NCBI GenBank assembly: GCA_020002185.1
Contig: CM034532.1
Location: 25,584,100-25,648,099, forward strand
DNA length: 64,000 nt
Direction of reading: 5' to 3'
Origin: Paraescarpia echinospica
Lineage: Eukaryota; Annelida; Polychaeta; Sabellida; Siboglinidae
Within the stretch, counting starts at the first letter, position 1. The number at the start of each line of letters is the position of its first letter. The position numbers and the translations under genes are program-made. The notes beneath the pieces were generated by a model. It was given only the letters and a program-made list of their open reading frames with translations. It had not been told where the DNA came from and searched no databases. Positions 24,801 through 36,689 of the stretch are shown piece after piece.

Positions 24801-25495
24801 TGTTGAGATGGGTTTATCAAGTTATGTTTAACAAGAAAATCCACCATGTGATCTTTAATTAGTCTTTCTAATAATTTGCAAATCACTGATGTTAAACTCA
24901 CTGGTCTATAGTTCTCTGACTTGTTTCTCGAACCTTTTTTAAATAGCGGTATAATGTTTGCCTCTTTCCATTCTAAAGGAACCACTCCCTCTTCTAATGA
25001 CAAATTGAAAACTGTTGCAAGCGGTTCGCTAATTTGTTCTACAATTTCCAATAGTAGTTTGGGCGGAATCCCGTCCACTCCAGGTGATTTATTATCCTTC
25101 TTAGCCCTTATTTTCTTAGCTACCATTTCCGAGGTTACAACTAACTGTCCTAAATAGTCTGAATCTGCCCCCTTGAACTTAGCCTCTGGTACTGGCAGTG
25201 AACTAATATCTTCCCTGGTAAACACTGAACTGAAATACTCATTCAGGTCTTCTGCCATTAAGAATCCCTCTGATATTGTATTTCCAGCACTATCTTCTAG
25301 AGGACCGACCTTATCCTGAACTTTCTGTTTGCTTCGAATATACGCATAAAACTCTTACTGTCATGTTTTATATTACTAGCTAATTTTTTTCATAGCTTCT
25401 CTTTGAATTTCTAATTTCAGCTGTAGCTTGATTAAGTGCTTCTTTATAAATGTTGTAGTCTTCATCATTTCCAGTACATCTATATGACTTCCACA

Positions 25496-26065
25496 TCATT
25501 TGTTTATACTTAATTTTTCTAATGGCTTCTTTCGATAAGTGTTTCTTTTTAGACCGTTTCCTTGTTTTTTGAAAGGTACAAATTTATCGACTATGCACTT
25601 AATTTCACTATTTAAGATATTCCAGCATTCGGTTGCTGTCTTATTCTTCAGTGTGTTATTCCAGTCTATCTTTGCTAAATATTTCCTCATGTCCTTATAC
25701 CTTCCTTTGTGGAAATTTCTCCTATACTGCTTTTTACTATTCCTTTCTGATTTTACATTGATGGTAAAATGTATCTGGTTGTGATCACTACTCCCCAGTG
25801 GCTCACATATCTTGACATTGTCAACTAATTCTTTCTGTGAGGACAAAACTAAGTCTAACACATTCTCTCCCCTGGTTGGTTCTAGCACATGTTGAGAAAG
25901 GAAACTATCTTGTACTAAAACTAAAAACTTGTGGTCCTCACTCCCCATACTCTGTAGAGATTTCCATTGTATATGCCCATGGTTAAAGTCCCCCATAATA
26001 ATACAGTTCCGTTTGCTTACTTCCCTTATAGCGTTTTGTATTTTTTCATTCTCTTTTTTTCATTT
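25496..26065 (-). pseudogene. LINE 2 endonuclease, C-terminal part
   Basis: The frame from 25996 encodes MGDFNHGH and later SSDHNQIHFTINV, the conserved GDFN and SDHN blocks of apurinic-type LINE endonucleases; the SDH histidine is present. The N-terminal half of the domain is missing because the element is 5'-truncated near 26065. The link to the RT segment is broken by a frameshift near 25390. Confidence 0.85.
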
Positions 26066-27317
26066 CTATGACATGTTCATGCATTACCAGTTAAATGACT
26101 TTGTAACCATACTATTATTATTATACTATAATTATTATTCAAGGTGGCTCTTGTGGCAGCAGCATTTAAATGCCTTAACGGGAGTCTCCTGACTTTTTGT
26201 GTATACTCAGTTATAATACATGTATTTGTAATTATTGGTCTAATAAAATTCCATTGGTCTTGGTTTTGAGACATAGGTTGATATTAGAGAGCTTATGTGG
26301 TTATGTCTGCTGGGGTTAATTAAAAAATCATGTCGACTACTATCACGAAGAATGCATTGTGTCAACTGACTACCATTTACCTATTCTGTCTGACCTGTTC
26401 TAAACCCCCTGGCAATCACGTAAGTTTACTCACAAACACTGGAACAAGACCAATGACTTAAGTGACGTGTTTCACGGCAAGCATGCCTGATTACATTCAG
26501 AGAGAAAATATTTAGACAGCTGGCAATGAATGTTATTGGAAGGTAGCTTTATGAAGTGGCTATGTTTGGCAGGTGACCCTGAATATCAGCTACCACAATC
26601 CCAGCAACTAATAATGTAGGAAATAAAGTCACAACAGCAAAATTAGGTTACAGAAAAAATTCACCATGAAATAAAGTCAGGAAAACAATCATAACTTTAT
26701 ATTTTGATTTCTTCATATCTACAATATCAGTGGAACTATTAACCAAATTCATGTGAATATTAATTATAATAACCAAAGTTAACTTAAATATAAACAAATC
26801 AGTGTATAAGTTTGATAATAAGAAACCGATAAAACTCACTTGTCCTCAAATGTCAAAGAAAATGGGCAAGAGTAAGTTGGAGTATCTTCAGAAATACTCA
26901 TTATAATCTTGTATCAAACTTTGTTGTGTTCAATTATCAACAAGAATATGCAAGACTGTGGTAGTTTCTTCATCATTATCATCAAACTTAATTTTGTTGA
27001 ATTATCAATGAATATTTATAAAAAATATTAGTATTTAGTGCAGTCTTTGAATAAGATTATATTGTGACTTTATTTTGTGTGATTATTTCCGTAGCCAAAA
27101 CTGTGACTTTATTTCTGTGACTTTTCCTTGTGACTTTATTTCCATCCACCATAACTAAACCTCCATTACACTACACCCCAGTAACTACCCCTCCCACCGG
27201 CTATTCCCCCAGTAACAAACTAACTCCCATTAATTAAACCCCCGGCCACTACTCCTCCACTTACTACACCCCAAATAGAAAAAATATAAATACCAAAAAT
27301 ATTAATAAACATATAAA
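26066..27317. other. AT-rich intergenic, nothing firm
   Basis: Contains an (ATT)n-like run near 26110 and AT-rich sequence. Around 27050-27150, short repeats of GTGACTTTATTTNNNTG occur. No gene recognised. Confidence 0.5.
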
Positions 27318-27319
27318 TA

Positions 27320-28568
27320 CAGTAAACCTCGCCTAAGTCGGATTCAATCAGACCAAGTGATTTAATCCGAGTTACGCAAAAATCCGACTTAGCCGAAGAT
27401 GACATATCCCAGCGCCAGGGGCTACCTTCTAACCCTTAGGCTTAGGTAACTGTGAATAAAATTGAACGTGACTGGATGCTGTGGTAATTCTACATAATTC
27501 TTATGTTGATGTCCACAAGCAACATAAAACATTATGCAATATTAGAACAGTTTTGTGCTTCATTTTGGCACAAATCTCTATGGTTATAGCTTAGTAATTA
27601 TTATTGATTGTAAAAGTCAGTCATCTTCTATCTCATGACAATGGCCTCTACTTGTCGGTCAACTCTTCGATTCCACGAGAGTCAAACCAGAGCGTCTTAA
27701 TTAGCGTCCAAAAAGCAGCATGTGTGCCACTGAATTTTCTTATCTTGTCTTCAAACACCGATACTTCGTCGCCCTCATCATCGCTCAGTAAACCAACCGT
27801 CTGCGTCGGGGTCTTGTACGGTTTCAAAGATCTGCTCGTTATTTGGAGTAGCCAATGTTTCTGCTGTCTCGTCCACACCAACACAGTCGTCCATAGTGCA
27901 TACAACATCTCCATACATCTTGTGAAGCTTATTCCGTACGTTTCTGAACGAACGAGCTGCTTCGTCTTCATCATCGTCTTGACGCTCAACACCTTAGACG
28001 AATCCCGTTTTTGTAGGAGTTTAGAAGTGTTTCCAGTTTCAGTTTGTTCCACGCCGGTTTCAGGGCAATGACGATGTCCAACGTAGTTCAACTTCTTGAG
28101 AAAATGGTGCGTCTCCTTCTGATGCCTCTGGTCTCCTGGTGGTTAGGATGTACCAGTAATGGTATGTCATGTTCTTGGTTATACCAGCTTCCATTGGCTT
28201 GGTGATGCTAGTTGTATTAGATGAGTGAAGACGTGTCGCGTACGTATATACGTACGTACGTTGCTGTGGCTGTCTGGATTATTATTTTGAATAGCCGTTT
28301 CACTTTTAGTTCATATGGTACATATATTCCAAACAAACAAGTGATTTGGTTGAATAGTGCAATCCGACTTAGGTGAGGAAAAACCTATTATCTCGGATCA
28401 AATGAACCGACTCAGTTATTTCGAGTTAGGCGAAAATCCGACTTACATAATCCGACTTAGATGAAGATTTTTATGGGAAATACATTACAAATCAACCGTT
28501 CCTCGGAATTCTGTCCGAGTTGAACGAAGATCCGACTTACAAGGATCCGACTTAGGTGAGCTTTACTG
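27320..28568 (-). mobile_element. pogo/Tigger-like DNA transposon, non-autonomous or dead (1249 bp)
   Basis: Terminal inverted repeats: CAGTAAACCTCGCCTAAGTC at the left and the reverse complement of CAGTAAAGCTCACCTAAGTC at the right, with matches continuing as GGAT. The element is flanked by TA on both sides (27318-27319, 28569-28570), the Tc1/mariner target duplication. Subterminal copies of ATCCGACTTA recur several times inside each end. Between them, 27648-28091 on the minus strand holds broken frames with a DDEGDE-type acidic stretch and a segment reading IALKPAWNKLKLETLLNSY, consistent with the C-terminal part of a Tigger-type transposase; the catalytic domain is gone. Confidence 0.85.
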
Positions 28569-28570
28569 TA

Positions 28571-29137
28571 CAAATGTTAATATAATTTTATGTGTACTGA
28601 AAAAGAAGATATATAATAAGATGCTCACAAATGATGTAACCTTATTTCAATCGTGTTTTATTGTTGTTGCCTACGCCAAATAAATCCACAAACCAAACCA
28701 TGGTTTATGCGAAATGTTCATACTATACCTGCACTGTCAAATACCAACTTATGACACATGCTACCAAGCACAACTGAAAAACAAAATGTCAGATATACTT
28801 AATAACAAACACACCCACACAAAGACTTTGACAGCAGAATCATTGAACATAGCAGACGATTTATGATGCCTAGGACTAGAATGACAAGATCTGTTGGTTC
28901 GTTTGTGTTCGGTGATCAGCGTCTTTGATCAGAAAAAAGGACGAACTGGAAATGAAAGAATGAACAAATGTGGGTGTTGGCATATGTGGGTGTTTGTACC
29001 TTTGTGGGTGTGATTTTTTAATGTGATATTCTCTCTTGCATGATTATGTTTATATTTGTAATTGTACGCGTTGTACAGACAGAAAAGCAATTTCCCTGCA
29101 AGGATCAAAAAAGCATTCTTTATCTTTCTTTACATCC
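28571..29137. other. AT-rich spacer, nothing seen
   Basis: No coding or repeat structure recognised apart from the TGTGGGTGTTTG-type short duplications near 28970-29010. Confidence 0.5.
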
Positions 29138-29143
29138 ATTCTG

Positions 29144-32100
29144 CAGGCCCATAGCCGGGGGGGGTTCACATGAACCCCCTTTTCTCAAAAATGTGAAAGT
29201 CCCTTCAAATTTAATCTTTAAGATGTGAACCCCTAATTGTTTATGTTATGATTATTCCCTGCTTCTTAAAAGCGTGAAGCCCCTCCTAAAACCTGCTGGA
29301 CATTATTGTTTAAACATTACCCAGCATGCCAGGGGAGCCTGGTTGATACAGATATTAAAGGAATAACAAATACACAAGAAGCCAATTTTATTCTAAAGGT
29401 ACATAACTCCAAATTGTAATGCAGACAAAACTGTTATACTAAAGGATTTATGTGAGTGACTCAATTTTATATTGACATTTCACTGCATAACGACAATGGT
29501 TCTCGTAAGTATCATGTTAAATGCTAGTCGATGAAAGGGGTGACAATGACTTAACACTAACTAAAGAACAAATGTGAACATATTGGGCCATATAAAAATA
29601 ATTCTTGACTTATCGTCAGAACTCTGTTAAAATGTAAATGATGTGTGCTGTTTTTAGTATGCTGATTGAGCTAACTACCGAGTATCAAAGGGCTATTCTC
29701 AGCAATCAACAAATTAAGATGTGTAACGAGTGTATTTCATACAAGCGACAAACCTGTAGCAAAATTCATCTAGCTTGACACAAATCAATTTTATTTGAAC
29801 AATAAAAAATAAAGTTTTTAACATAACCTATTTTAAAATGCACCTGTTGGTGAGAAACCGTGGATTATGTTACCTTCGTTATGTTTGCCGAAATCCTATT
29901 GTTGCTGGTTGCATAGTTATAGATCTCAGAAAGGGGGCCTAGTCTCGGCAAGAAAGTGTGAAGAAGCTTTATTCTCAATTATTACGTTCATTTTGTTTGT
30001 TAGCTGCCAAATACAGATAACGTTTCCAGCGGTCAGTGTGGCCTAGAGGTTATGTTTCCTGCGGTCAGTGTGGCCTAGAAGTTATGTTTCCTGCGGTCAG
30101 TGTGGCCTAGAGGTTATGTTTCCTGCGGTCAGTGTGGCCTAGAGGTTATGTTTCCTGCGGTCAGTGTGGCCTAGAGGTTATGTTTCCTGCGGTCAGTGTG
30201 GCCTAGAGGTTATGTTTCCTGTGGTCAGTGTGGCCTAGAAGTTATGTTTCCTGCGGTCAGTGTGGCCTAGACGTTATGTTTCCTGCGGTCAGTGTGGCCT
30301 AGAGGTTATGTTTCCTGCGGTCAGTGTGGCCTAGAGGTTATGTTTCCTGCGGTCAGTGTGGCCTAGAGGTTATGTTTCCTGCGGTCAGTGTGGCCCAGAG
30401 GTTATGTTTCCTGCGGTCAGTGTGGCCTAGAGGTTATGTTTCCTGCGGTCAGTGTGGCCTAGAGGTTATGTTTCCTGCGGTCAGTGTGGCCTAGAGGTTA
30501 TGTTTCCTGCGGTCAGTGTGGCCTAGAGGTTATGTTTCCTGCGGTCAGTGTGGCCTAGAGGTTATGTTTCCTGCGGTCAGTGTGGCCTAGAGGTTATGTT
30601 TCCTGCGGTCAGTGTGGCCCAGAGGTTATGTTTCCTGCGGTCAGTGTGGCCTAGAGGTTATGTTTCCTGCGGTCAGTGTGGCCCAGAGGTTATGTTTCCT
30701 GTGGTCAGTGTGGCCCAGAGGTTATGTTTCCTGCGGTCAGTGTGGCCTAGAGGTTATGTTTCCTGTGGTCAGTGTGGCCCAGAGGTTATGTTTCCTGCGG
30801 TCAGTGTGGCCTAGAGGTTATGTTTCCTGCGGTCAGTGTGGCCTAGAGGTTATGTTTCCTGCGGTCAGTGTGGCCTAGAGGTTATGTTTCCTGTGGTCAG
30901 TGTGGCCTAGAGGTTATGTTTCCTGCGGTCAGTGTGGTCTAGAGATTACGTTTCCTGCGGTCAGTGTGGCCCAGAGGTTATGTTTCCTGCGGTCCAGTGA
31001 GAGGGTTATGACTTTCCCTCTTGATCCAGTGTGGCCCAGAGGGTTATGTTTCCTCTTGGTCGAGGTGTGGCCGGGGACATGGCTCCTGGGTCAGTGTGGC
31101 CGAGGTTATGTTTCTGCGACCTAGAATTGTGGCTGGGGGTCTCAGGCTCTCGTCAGTGTGGCTAGAGGTTATGTTTCCCTGCGGTCAGTGTGGCCTACCA
31201 GAGTTTATGTTTCCCTCGGTCGAGTGTGGCCTAGAGGGATTTATGTTTCCTGCGGTCGAAGTGTGGCCTATAGGGGACATGTTTGCTGTGGTCAGAGGTG
31301 TGGCCCTGGGGGTTACATGTTTCCTGCTGTCAGTGTAGTCCAGGGGTTGCTGTTTCCTCCATTCCAGTGTGGCCCAGAGGTTGTTTCTCTCATGATTCGG
31401 TGTGGCCCAAGAGGGTTATGTTCCTCTTGGGTCAGTGTGGCCCAGAGGTTATGTTTCCTGCGGTCAGTGTGGCCCAGAGGTTATGTTTCCTGCGGTCAGT
31501 GTGGCCTAGAGGTTATGTTTCCTGCGGTCAGTGTGACCTAGAGGTTATGTTTCCTGCGGTCAGTGTGACCTAGAGGTTATGTTTCCTGCGGTCAGTGTGG
31601 CCTAAAGGTTATGTTTCCTGCGGTCAGTGTGGCCTAGAGGTTATGTTTCCTGCGGTCAGTGTGGCCTAGAGGTTATGTTTCCTGCGGTCAGTGTGGCCTA
31701 GAGGTTATGTTTCCTGCGGTCAGTGTGGCCTAGAGGTTATGTTTCCTGCGGTCAGTGTGGCCTAGAGGTTATGGTACTCGATAGTTTGATACCTATAATT
31801 TAATTCAAATTCCACAAGAGGAAATGTTTTCTAATCTTCTATTTATGATACGCATTTTATAAAGGTTTATTAAATTACTAACGGAATTATATTATTGATA
31901 AATTGTTGACATTTTGCACAGCAGATAAGTTACTTATATAATTTACTAATTTACTGAAAACCACATTGTTAATGTCACCAAAGTGTTTACTCTAACAAAA
32001 CTTGGACATACACACCCTCCTCTGTGCCTCGTTTATGATATTATTATGTGTATATACATAGTCAAAACTGCACATATTGTGAAGTGTTTCTAGTAAATAA

Positions 32101-32503
32101 TTCAGTTGTGTTAATAATATAATATTATTGCCTGTTGGCTTTTATTAATAACATTTGGTATAAATTATGCTTAATCAGCAACAAAATGGGACCAATTTCC
32201 ACAGACCACATATATGAATCCCACTCCCTCCCCTCCGAAACAGCCTCACTAATGGCGTGCTGGTGATACTAATGTGGTGTTTGAATACAAGATGAAACCA
32301 TATGATCCACAAACCTCACACCCCACTTTATTGTCCTTTCAGCTAGAAACCTCACCCTTCGCATTATGGAGGTGAACTCCCACGTGGACATGTGGCGCCC
32401 TCTGCATTGTGAAAAATATAAACCCCCGCAAGCGTGTGGTGCCCCTGGAGTCTGTATTGAAAAAATGTGAACCCCCATTGTGAAAAGCTGGCTGCGGGCC
32501 TGA
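29144..32503. mobile_element. 3.36 kb terminal-inverted-repeat element with 6 bp target duplication
   Basis: The left end CAGGCCCATAGCCGGGG and the reverse complement of the right end, CAGGCCCGCAGCCAGC, match. Further in, both ends share GGGGGTTCACA (GTGAACCCCC at the right end). ATTCTG flanks the element on both sides (29138-29143 and 32504-32509), a 6 bp candidate target-site duplication. No transposase is recognised inside, and a 1.75 kb minisatellite occupies the middle. Internal copies of TGTGAACCCC near both ends hint at subterminal repeats. The superfamily is not assigned: a 6 bp duplication is unusual for hAT (8 bp) or Tc1 (2 bp). Confidence 0.7.
30022..31772. repeat. 32 bp minisatellite with a disordered centre
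   Basis: About 54 copies of a 32 bp unit containing GTTATGTTTCCTGCGGTCAG and TGTGGCCTAGAG. Units are highly uniform at both flanks, but between about 30990 and 31440 they suddenly carry many single-base insertions and substitutions (extra G or C in runs, lost spacing), then become uniform again. The array lies inside the inverted-repeat element at 29144-32503. Confidence 0.95.
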
Positions 32504-32509
32504 TTCTGA

Positions 32510-33590
32510 GTGTACTAAACCACCTTAATGGGTTCAACATTCTCAACAGTAGAGGTCAGTGTTACAATGAATGCTATACATCATGCAAAAACATTTTATG
32601 GTTATCTTCAGACTTCAGCGCGCTAGTGCTTTGGGTGAAGGTTATATACCAGTCACCTGACTACGACTCCCCCACCACCCTTACACCTGTAACAGGGGAA
32701 ATCAGTATGCATCACATAAACTGCGTGATTTTATGACTGTTTACGAGTTAAAACTACTAAAAAGACACAACATGAGACAAAGCTGCATTTCTGTTGTTTT
32801 AAGACGTCAAATAAGTTGCTGAATTGCTGTTGATATACTTGATTTAATGCGGGTTTTTTTCTCGTTTTATCTACATTCATTCGGCTGTTACTGGTAACTA
32901 AGTAGCAACCATTAAAACTTGGTACAACTGAAAGGGACTGAATTTCTTAATATATCCACCGTATCTTTCAATATACATGGGCTTCCTGTAGCTGTACTGT
33001 CTACACAGGGATTGGCGACATCAAATGTGCAGGTTAAGGAATTCTGGACAATATTGTGTGCTCCTGTTGGTACCGTTATAATGTGGTTTAGCTAATACGC
33101 TGGTACAAATACGACTTTCTAACATCAGTGAACCTACAAGTTGATTTGGCCCTACTCGTGTGGCCTGCAATCAACAATAATTACAGGTGTGAAAAAGTTT
33201 TGGTTTTGAGTGACAGGTATTGTTCTGCTTATGTGCTTCTACAGTGAACCAGCTCTATTGACGTCTGAGAACTGGACGTCGCTGTTTTACGTGACCTTTT
33301 GTCGAGGACATGAGTACTTGCTGGTGTAATTCGCCCTCTGTGCCGAGCAGCTTCATTGCCACACCTTAAAGCATGCAATTCCTATTCGTACATGCCTATT
33401 CGTACATGCCTATTTATGCATGCCTATTTGCACGCGCCAACATGCACATGCCTGGACACACTCACAACCCAGTTATTTAACTTGGATTTTGCTCAATAAT
33501 TGTTTTTCTTGTTCAAACTGTAGTGAGTTTATTGAGACATTTCAATGTGAGACATTTCTGTGTGACTCTACCGAGATATTTCAGTGTGAC
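32510..33590. other. Intergenic spacer, nothing seen
   Basis: AT-rich; short CCTATTCGTACATGCCTATT duplications near 33380-33425. No gene recognised. Confidence 0.5.
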
Positions 33591-33880
33591 TCTTAGGTCT
33601 TAAACACACCTCTCTTAGGTCTTAAACACACCTCCCTTAGGTCTTAAACACACCTCTCTTAGGTCTTAGCACATGCCGCTCTTAGGTCTTAGCAGACACC
33701 TCTCTTAGGTCTTAATAAATCTCTCTTAGGTCATAACACACAACTCTCTTAGGTTTTAACATGCACCTTTCTTAAGTCTTAACACACACCTCTCTTAGGT
33801 CTTAGCACACACCTCTCTTAGGTCCTAACACACACCTCTCTTAGGTCTAAGCACATACCTCACCTAGGTCGTAGTACATT
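33591..33880. repeat. 22-24 bp minisatellite
   Basis: About 13 diverged copies of CTCTTAGGTCTTAACACACA-like units, most degenerate on the right. Confidence 0.92.
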
Positions 33881-34890
33881 CCTCTCTTTATCATTCAACT
33901 TCCTTACAACTATGTCTTTACTTTGGGCATATGATCTGAACTGAAAAAAACTCACATTTCTATCTTTTCCCCATCAACACATCTATAGTTAAATAATATA
34001 ACACCTGTCAGTAGATGTTTTAATATTCACATGATATAAGGTAAAATACAACTTGATAGAGCCATGTCCCCTGGAACCGGTGCATTCAACAATCTAGATT
34101 CTGCTCACAAATCTGACACTTCTCCAGCCATATATTACAAACAAAAACAATCAAAGAACATTTTGATGTGAATGCTGTACCCTGTGACCATTTACATCAA
34201 AATGTTCATTTCTAACACATCTATTTATATATAATTTCCAAGAAGGTAGCTTTGCAAGTAAGCTGACTACCAACCTACACTTGTGTTAATATTGCATAAT
34301 TATAAAAACAACTTACCAAAGATCAAAGAATGACTAACAATGTACGATGTTGACCTCAACTAATGTATGCGTGCACTGCGTCGTTGTTAGATCGGTTATA
34401 CCTGCGCTTATAAACAACTACGACTTCTCGACTCACAGTGACTGCTCTGAGTGATTCATGAATGTTCTCTATTAACTTATGGTGCTGCTAGACAGTCTCG
34501 GGTGACTGGATAAGAAAATCAGTCATGCGTGACTATAGGTGATTCCGTGACAAGCCAAGGCCTTGTCATTTGTCAGTGCAGCCAGTTTGGGGAGCATCCA
34601 AGCACCATTGGATGGCGCCTGTGATGCTTGGGCTCCTCATGCTTGGATTGGCTTCTTCCATGTGCCTGGTGTGTCCTTAACAGCCACCCCATATGATGTC
34701 AGCTGAAACATGTTTAATATCCCCACCCCCTTTCTTAAGCTGGTCTTGGCATTGGGTTGTGCCAATGGCTTGGAACGCTGCAAGTGTGCACAGAAATACA
34801 TTTATGATTATAAAGTCTTAGCTTCAGTCTGTTCATATGTTCAAAGCGCTTACAACAGTTTGGTTTCTCAATATGTCCTCAGGTTAATTG
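33881..34890. other. Intergenic spacer, nothing seen
   Basis: No coding signal. A GTCAGTGCAGCCAGTTTGGG region near 34575-34700 is GC-richer, but no product was recognised. Confidence 0.5.
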
Positions 34891-34892
34891 GT

Positions 34893-35628
34893 GTAGGCAA
34901 TGTGTAAAACAGGTCTTAATTGGTGTAGGCAATGTGTAAAACTGGTCTTAACTGGTGTAGGCAATGTGTAAAACAGGTCTTAACTGGTGTAGGCAATGTG
35001 TAAAACTGGTCTTAACTGGTGTAGGCAATGTGTAAAACAGGTCTTAACTGGTGTAGGCAATGTGTAAAACAGGTCTTAACCGGTGTAGGCAATGTGTAAA
35101 ACAGGTTTTAACCGGTGTAGGCAATGTGTAAAACAGGTCTTAACTGGTGTAGGCAATGTGTAAAACAGGTCTTAACTGGTGTAGGCAATGTGTAAAACAG
35201 GTCTTAACTGGGGTAGGCAATGTGTAAAACAGGTCTTAACTGGTGTAGGCAATGTGTAAAACAGGTCTTAACTGGTGTAGGCAATGTGTAAAACAGGTCT
35301 TAACTGGTATAGGCAATGTGTAAAACAGGTCTTAACCGGTGTAGGCAATGTGTAAAACAGGTCTTAACCGGTGTAGGCAATGTGTAAAACAGGTCTTAAC
35401 CGGTGTAGGCAATGTGTAAAACAGGTCTTAACTGGTGTAGGCAATGTGTAAAACAGGTCTTAACCGGTGTAGGCAATGTATAAAACAGGTCTTAACCGGT
35501 GTAGGCAATGTATAAAACAGGTCTTAACCGGTGTAGGCAATGGGTAAAACAGGTCTTAACTGGTGTAGGCAATGTATAAAACAGGTCTTAACTGGTGTAG
35601 GCAATGTATAAAACAGGTCTTAACCACT
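34893..35628. repeat. 32 bp minisatellite
   Basis: About 23 very similar copies of TGTAAAACAGGTCTTAACTG plus GTGTAGGCAATG. Variants are mostly single T/C changes (CTGG or CCGG). Confidence 0.97.
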
Positions 35629-35919
35629 GTTTAATAGATGCAGTGTTGCTATGGTGTCTCGCTGAGGGAGGCAGTTTCACAGTAGAGGAGATCATATAGA
35701 AAATACATGGTCTAGAATCAGTCAAAAGGGCACTATGACAAAGACCATGTCTTTTGTATGAACAAAGCCAGGCCATTTTTGCGAAGTTGCTGTTTATCTA
35801 AACCACAGTGATTATGACACAGTAACTACGTAATAGTGCTGAGGAATTATCTAAAAAACATACATGCATGCATGCACACACATCTATGGTCATACCTTAT
35901 ATTGTTATATAGACCCAAG

Positions 35920-36460
35920 ATGGAGAGAGAGAGAGAGAGGGAGAGGGAGAGGGAGAGGAGAGGGAGAGGGAGAGGAGAGGAGGAGGGAGAGGAGAGGGAG
36001 AGGAGGAGGAGAGGAGGAGGAGAGGGAGAGGGAGAGGAGAGGGAGAGGGAGAGGGAGGAGGAGGAGAGGGAGGAGGGAGAGGGAGAGGAGGAGGGAGGAG
36101 GGAGAGGAGAGGGAGGAGAGGTGGAGGAGGAGAGGGAGAGGGAGAGGGAGAGGGGAGAGGAGAGGAGAGGAGAGGGAGAGGAGAGGAGAGGGAGAGGAGG
36201 AGGAGAGGAGAGGAGGAGGAGAGTGAGAGGAGGAGGAGAGGGAGAGGAAGAGGAGAGGAGGAGGGAGAGGAGGAGGAGAGGAGGAGAGGAGAGGAGGAGT
36301 GAGTGAGAGGAGAGTGGAGGAGAGAGGAGTGAGAGTGGAGGGAGAGGAGAGGAGAGGAGGAGAGGAGGAGAGGAGAGGAGAGGAGAGAGGAAGAGGAGAG
36401 AGGAGAGGGAGAGGAGAGGGAGGGAGTGGAGGAGGAGGGAGGAGGAGGGGGGAGGGAGCA
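35920..36460. repeat. 540 bp polypurine (GA/GGA) tract
   Basis: An almost pure purine strand of GAGA, GGAGA and GGAGGA words, interrupted by only a handful of T bases (GAGTGAG). Such mirror-like purine tracts can form triplex (H-DNA). It creates long Arg/Glu frames on plus and Ser/Pro/Leu frames on minus that are not genes. Confidence 0.97.
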
Positions 36461-36689
36461 CAGTGGCAACAGGACACATGAAGAATGGACATGGACAATG
36501 GAGATGCCCGGTGCTTAAAATGTCAAATTCTACACAGCACAATAACCCATTACATAACTGTGTCATGGCAACCTCACAGCTCTGTACCACAATAAGCTCC
36601 CTCTTGGTGCAGCAGCTGTGTCAATAACGCAACTGTGACCGTCACGGATGAACACAGATGCATTCTGCATGGTGCATTTACCTCAGCTG

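Larger units (their letters stand above)
23530..26065 (-). mobile_element. 5'-truncated CR1/jockey-like LINE 2
   Basis: A minus-strand element containing, in order, the C-terminal half of an apurinic-type endonuclease (MGDFNHGHIQW, SSDHNQIHFT), the RT N-terminal segment (KSPGVDGIPPK, YRPVSLTSV), palm motif A (YLDFQKAFDKV, near 24677-24715), GVPQGSVLGPILF, a catalytic FMDDT box, and the thumb with LEYCIQAWRPYRKKDIDMLE. Only a few frameshifts interrupt it, so it died recently. After the stop, the 3' tail has a 10 bp stem-loop (23555-23583) and the short tandem tail AATCTTGTTAAATCTTGTTA, which resembles CR1-type 3' ends (hairpin plus short repeat, no poly-A). Confidence 0.9.

Noticed and set aside
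27604..28071. Plus-strand 155-codon frame inside the pogo-like element
   Set aside because: The opposite strand shows the better transposase-like pattern, and the plus frame has no recognisable motif.
35847..36590. Ser/Leu/Pro-rich 247-codon frame on minus and Arg/Glu-rich frames on plus
   Set aside because: Pure polypurine/polypyrimidine tract; no stop codons can occur in most frames of such DNA.
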